Assembly: GCA_002005505.1 (NCBI GenBank)
Contig: MVGU01000840.1
Coordinates: forward strand, 7,501 to 67,500
Length of the DNA: 60,000 bases
Direction: 5' to 3'
Origin: Botryococcus braunii
Lineage: Eukaryota > Chlorophyta > Trebouxiophyceae
Shown here: in pieces, positions 56,301 to 60,000 of the stretch
How the letters are laid out: each line of letters starts with the position of its first letter
Numbering within the stretch: position 1 is the first letter of the stretch
Position numbers and translations under genes: made by a program
Notes under the pieces: model-generated
The model's input: the letters and a program-made list of their open reading frames with translations, nothing else
What the model was told of the DNA's origin: nothing
The model's database searches: none

Positions 56301-56601
56301 ATGAGCTTCGAGGTACCTGACATGGTACACGGTTACACCTTCACGACCATTCTTGTGTTGAGTCAACACAATGTTGAGTCAACACAAATGTTGAGTCAAC
56401 ACATTCATTCTGTCAACACTGACATGGATATGGGGGGTTGAGTAATTGAGAGTTTTTAATATTCGTGTTCTGACGGTCTGAGGCTGAAATCAGTTGATTT
56501 GCCGTTTGCTAAGCATCTGGCACGACAAGAAGAGAAGACAATCACATCAGAGAAATTCCATCAGAGAAGAGAAGACAAGAATGCACTGCCAGCAAGGACA
56601 A

Positions 56602-56604
<3 letters not shown>

Positions 56605-56677
<73 letters not shown>

Positions 56678-56685
56678 CCCCCCCC
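56605..56685. repeat. (CT)n microsatellite
   Basis: About 70 bp CT, then a C-run and CCCTCT units. Confidence 0.97.
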
Positions 56686-56728
56686 CTCTCCCTCTTTTTC
56701 TCCTTCTCTCTCCCTCTCCCTCTCAATA

Positions 56729-56822
56729 TCACCTGTAATATTTGGCCCCTAGATTCCGCGTCCCGGCATGATGGAGTTTTGGTTATGCGGTTAGACTAGG
56801 CTTCACTCTTAATTCTAAACCT
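56729..56822 (+). repeat. Copy of the microsatellite-linked SINE-like repeat
   Basis: TAATATTTGGCCCCTAGATT, CCGCGTCCCGGCATGATGGA and CTTCACTCTTAATTCTAAAC match 15602-15735, again directly downstream of a CT array. Confidence 0.85.
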
Positions 56823-57292
56823 GTGGCGCAGGCTGCTCTTCATATTCATCCAGATCCTGCAGACCGTTATGACTCGATCTTCTGAAGTTCTTATAGAAGT
56901 GGAACTTCCGCCGATCCGGCAATCGGTCCGTTTAACGGTCCGCACCTACCAGCCACGGAAACGTACCCGATGTAGATCGTAAGGAGTCATGCCCCCATAT
57001 CACTGTGAAGAGCATCTTTTTGTCTTTTTTACAAGTTTTACAAGATTTTGAAAGTCAAGGCTCGGCAATATCTAAATAAAATGGTGTCGGAGCTTATATC
57101 GACGTACGATCCTCGTATGTGGAGGCTGCCAAAGCAGTGACACCATGGTAGGCGGCTGCTGGGGTCACAGCGGCCGTCATCTTTGGAGCATAACTCTGGC
57201 GCAGTGCCACAATCCGCAATGATAGACGAAGAGGCTCTGCAGACGGTGGAATATTTTCGTTGAACGGAGGAGGGATTAAGAAGCATGACGTA

Positions 57293-57769
57293 TCAAACTT
57301 CGTGGACTCCTTGAATAAAGCGGGTGATAATTTTGTCATTTTTGTGCTTTCCGATTACATTCGACGGCGTGTCCCCCCTAAACAGTTTGATGTGTGGGAA
57401 GGCTTCCCCGTTGTCCTTGATCTTCAACAGCCCCATGCTAGTAAGGATACTGAGCATCCACATTTCTCTCTCCTCTCTCCCCATAGTGCTAGATATTTCC
57501 AACCTCACTTTTAGATCCAAGACTCCCAGACTGTGAGGGTCGGCACAAACATTAACTCCTATGTGCAGAGATGCATTAATCAAGGCTTCTTCAAGCTGCA
57601 ATCCTACATGAATGAATTTCAACTTCCACACGTAAGAATACATTTTGGACTTAATGATACTTCGAGCTAGCTGCAATCGTTCTTCGGCGACTGATCTGTG
57701 CTGCCCGATGCTCTGTCTCCTTTGCTCTGGTTCAGAGCCCCACTGCAAGTTAGTTGACACAGACCGCAT
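57293..57769 (-). CDS. Unidentified ORF or exon
   Basis: A 158-codon open frame: MRSVSTNLQWGSEPEQRRQS, AEERLQLARSIIKSKMYSYV, WKLKFIHVGLQLEEALINAS, VCADPHSLGVLDLKVRLEIS, MGREEREMWMLSILTSMG. It is not low-complexity and its composition is protein-like, but no family motif is recognised. It might be an exon or part of an unrecognised mobile element; no flanking terminal repeats were seen. Confidence 0.35.
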   Translation of the reverse strand: MRSVSTNLQWGSEPEQRRQSIGQHRSVAEERLQLARSIIKSKMYSYVWKLKFIHVGLQLEEALINASLHIGVNVCADPHSLGVLDLKVRLEISSTMGREEREMWMLSILTSMGLLKIKDNGEAFPHIKLFRGDTPSNVIGKHKNDKIITRFIQGVHEV

Positions 57770-57879
57770 CTCAATTTGTTTGCTGTCTAGACCCCTTCAT
57801 GCACATAGAAGCATGAAGTTTAAAATTTCTAAACACACATTCCAGCTACCCACCCACCCCCCACCACATGCCCCCAACA

Positions 57880-58016
<137 letters not shown>

Positions 58017-58281
58017 CTTCACTTTGGGCTGGTAGCAATCTAAGTTGTCATGGGAATCTGCAAAACAAACTGGTCTGCACACTCAGTGAGGTTCAAAGTG
58101 GGGGGTCATTCAAATTTATTTAAACCCGCTCTGCAAGTTAGTTTGACCTGCTCCACAAGTACCCCTGCCACACCTCTTGGCACAGCAGCTTTCCATAACC
58201 CCTTCAGTGTTGTCAAAGGAGTCGTGCAGATCTTCTGTGTGAATAGACCTCATATACACGTGTGTCTTAGACCGGTCATGT

Positions 58282-58350
58282 TGTGTTGGGCACTGCGATG
58301 CATCTGCAGATGCTGAGAACGTAGTGTTGGGCACTGCGATGCATCTGCAG
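58282..58350. repeat. Short direct repeat
   Basis: GTGTTGGGCACTGCGATGCATCTGCAG occurs at about 58284 and again at about 58324 (about 40 bp apart). Confidence 0.9.
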
Positions 58351-58457
58351 TTGCTCCAAACCCCCTCTCCCCACCCCACACCTCAGATGCAGACAACCAG
58401 GCCTCTCACATTTTGTTGCGCGCTGCAATGCACAGGAGGCGGCGGAAGGCTAATTGA

Positions 58458-58540
58458 TCATTTCCACAGACCGCTCCTCGGTGATGTGGTGGCATGTCAT
58501 GGCAGACCACCACATCACTAAGAAGCAGTCTGTGGAAATG
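58458..58540. repeat. Inverted repeat spanning the start of the methyltransferase exon
   Basis: CATTTCCACAGAC...GTGATGTGGTGG (58458-58490) pairs with CCACCACATCAC...GTCTGTGGAAATG (58507-58540). The right arm is coding sequence, so the left arm looks like an inverted copy of it. Confidence 0.9.
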
Positions 58541-58708
58541 GTAAACACCTTATACGACCTGATCACGGACTGTTACGAGTGTGCCTGGGACACGAGCGTC
58601 CACTTCTCTTGCCGCCACAGATTGGCCACCTTCTCTCAAGCCCAGGTCCTGCACGAGTGGCGCATTGCTAATCTCGCTCACATTCAGCCTGGGATAAAAG
58701 TCCTTGAT
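58502..58708 (+). CDS. Sterol C-24 methyltransferase-like, exon a
   Basis: Open frame reading [59 protein letters not shown]. It follows the N-terminal part of sterol methyltransferases (V..YYDL.TD.YE..W..S.HF.....E......HE......I.PG.KVLD). Family members have G-W-G where this has C-A-W. The exon appears to end in phase 0 after KVLD at 58708; the next bases are GC, not GT. The upstream boundary is uncertain and coincides with an inverted repeat. SMTs add a methyl group from S-adenosylmethionine to the sterol side chain at the ER. Confidence 0.65.
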
Positions 58709-58773
58709 GCGCCCCATGCTTCAATGTTCATGTGTGTGTGTGCTTGTGTGCATGAGCATGCGTCTGTGCGTGT

Positions 58774-58830
<57 letters not shown>

Positions 58831-58922
58831 CGTGCGAGTGCGCATGCGCCCACGTGCGTCCGCGTGCTGGTGCAAAGTCAAGGTCTAAGGAGAAACCTTG
58901 ATGCGCCCCATGCTTCAATGTT

Positions 58923-59000
<78 letters not shown>

Positions 59001-59085
59001 CGTGCGCGTGCGCGCGCGTGTGCGCATGCGCCCGCGTGCGTCCGCGTGCTGGTGCAAAGTCAAGGTCTAAGGAGGAAACTTGCAT
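58702..59085. repeat. ~194-bp tandem duplication within the putative intron
   Basis: CCTTGATGCGCCCCATGCTT, CAATGTTCATG, a GT tract, GCGCATGCGCCC(A/G)CGTGCGTCC and GCTGGTGCAAAGTCAAGGTC run from 58702 and repeat from 58896. The duplicated unit begins inside the last codons of exon a. Confidence 0.9.
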
Positions 59086-59130
59086 GCTCACAAACCTGCA
59101 AGAGAGAGAGGCTAGGGAGGACTGGCGCAG

Positions 59131-59247
59131 GTTGAACCCGGAGCTGGCAACCCAGGTAGGACGATTGCCTCTCTCTCTGGCGCCCATGTGACAAGAGTCA
59201 TCATCAACGCATATCAAGTGAAGCGCGCTCTGCACCACACCAGGAAG
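59131..59247 (+). CDS. Sterol C-24 methyltransferase-like, exon b (SAM-binding motif altered)
   Basis: Exactly 39 codons in phase 0 between GGCGCAG|GTT and AAG|GTGAGT: VEPGAGNPGRTIASLSGAHV and TRVIINAYQVKRALHHTRK. It joins to KVLD of exon a to give the SAM-binding region, where the family pattern is LD.GCG.G.PG..IA followed by V.GITIN.YQV.RA..H.RK. The NPGRTIA and INAYQVKRALHHTRK parts are well kept, but GCGVG reads EPGAG, and VTG reads VTR. The first glycine of the GxGxG loop and its Cys are thus replaced, which would be expected to weaken cofactor binding. Either a divergent paralogue or a decaying gene. Confidence 0.7.
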
Positions 59248-59567
59248 GTGAGTTCACTGAGGAAGATGCGTTTCGATGCATTGCTGCAGAGGCATGCAGC
59301 CCTTAGTGTTTTCATCATTTCTCTCTTGCTGATGTTCAGCATTTCTCTGTTGCTTGTGTTCAGCTTCTCAATTGCTTAGTCCTGCTTCCACATTTTGGAC
59401 CACTTTTCCAAGCACCACGTGCGAATCATCTGTTGTAGTGGCCTAACGTTTGTCCGGCTTCGCCACACCCAGGGGGATTGGGCTGCATTTACGAACCTCG
59501 TTTTGCCTGACTTTCTGGACTTTCTCCTCTTATTCCAACATGATATCCGGGAGAGTCCGGCGTGCGC

Positions 59568-59634
<67 letters not shown>

Positions 59635-59714
59635 TGCACGCACATATACACTCACACAAACACACACAACACACACACATATCATGTGCGCACCCGCAGT
59701 GATCGTGCAGGGAG

Positions 59715-59809
<95 letters not shown>

Positions 59810-59868
59810 ATCAAACCTCGCGAGGTACTTGTTTGGGCTGAGGTGTGGTACATGTGCTTGGCCTCCAG
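59248..59868 (+). other. Putative intron; expected central SMT exon not seen
   Basis: Starts GTGAGT and ends CCTCCAG. The family has about 35-40 residues between exons b and c (ending ATCHAP), yet I find no matching coding block here. The stretch holds the CA tract 59570-59660 and CT tract 59717-59808. Confidence 0.5.
59570..59808. repeat. (CA)n and (CT)n microsatellites
   Basis: About 60 bp CA with CGCA/ACAC variants, then about 90 bp CT with two CTCTTC/CCTC interruptions. Confidence 0.97.
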
Positions 59869-60000
59869 CTGGAGCAGGTGTACAAGGAAGTGTACCGCTT
59901 TCTGAAGCATGGAGCATACTTCGCCCTGCATGATGGCATGTCAAAGCATAACTTCGACCCCGAGAACCAGAGACACGTCCACTTGATCAACAGCACGGTG
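59869..60000 (+). CDS. Sterol C-24 methyltransferase-like, exon c (runs off window)
   Basis: After GCCTCCAG at 59868, 44 codons stay open to the window edge: LEQVYKEVYRFLKHGAYFAL, HDGMSKHNFDPENQRHVHLI, NSTV. This matches the SMT stretch KLEQVY.E.YRVLKPG.YF...(E/D)......FDP.N..H, with P-to-H in LKPG. It belongs with exons a and b on the same strand. The gene continues to the right of the window, where the C-terminal sterol methyltransferase domain would lie. Confidence 0.7.
   Translation, partial: MEQVYKEVYRFLKHGAYFALHDGMSKHNFDPENQRHVHLINSTV

Overview
The window looks like nuclear DNA of a eukaryote, most likely a photosynthetic protist (perhaps a prasinophyte-type green alga; this is inference and not strongly supported). 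Reasons: chromodomain Ty3/gypsy elements, several L1-type LINEs, a non-LTR element with a restriction-like endonuclease, a Ty1/copia element with an initiator-Met-type primer site, very long dinucleotide microsatellites, and spliced exons of a sterol-methyltransferase-like gene. I see no operons, rRNA, tRNA or CRISPR. About half or more of the window is mobile or repetitive DNA.

Layout. 1-14850 is a cluster of non-LTR elements: two plus-strand copies of a restriction-like-endonuclease element (the first runs off the left edge and carries a 266-bp deletion), interleaved with four minus-strand L1-type LINEs. Only the last LINE (9841-14850) carries both ORFs; they share one frame and are separated by a single UAG. 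15100-17760 holds CT/CA microsatellites, a dispersed repeat family attached to them, and a GGGTCA-type minisatellite. A Ty3 chromovirus (17764-27884, TSD ATGAT) sits at the end of that minisatellite and is itself split by a second LTR element (19531-23768, TSD CCTAC). The inner element contains two head-to-head LTR-PBS-LTR palindromes. 28490-35490 is a G/C-run-rich satellite split by a copia-type element (30189-34492) whose two LTRs look identical although its pol is decayed.

35500-47500 is the most gene-like part. Six exon-like blocks on the minus strand (46928 down to 38043) may belong to one or more host genes I cannot name. They are separated by microsatellites and by a striking series of imperfect long hairpins. 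48409-54268 is a second, nearly complete copy of the first chromovirus (minus strand, TSD GGCAA), which lets the mutations in each copy be read against the other. 54270-58450 is microsatellites, a large foldback element and an unidentified ORF. 58500-60000 carries three plus-strand exons of a SAM-dependent sterol C-24 methyltransferase-like gene that leaves the window. Its SAM-binding motif is altered and one central exon is not visible.

The mobile elements work as classes rather than as pathways. LINE ORF1/ORF2 and the Ty3 PR-RT-RNaseH-IN-chromodomain polyproteins are copy machinery, and most copies here are disabled by frameshifts, stops, truncations or nested insertions. The only candidate cellular functions are sterol alkylation (right edge) and a possibly membrane-anchored or secreted protein (38-47 kb).
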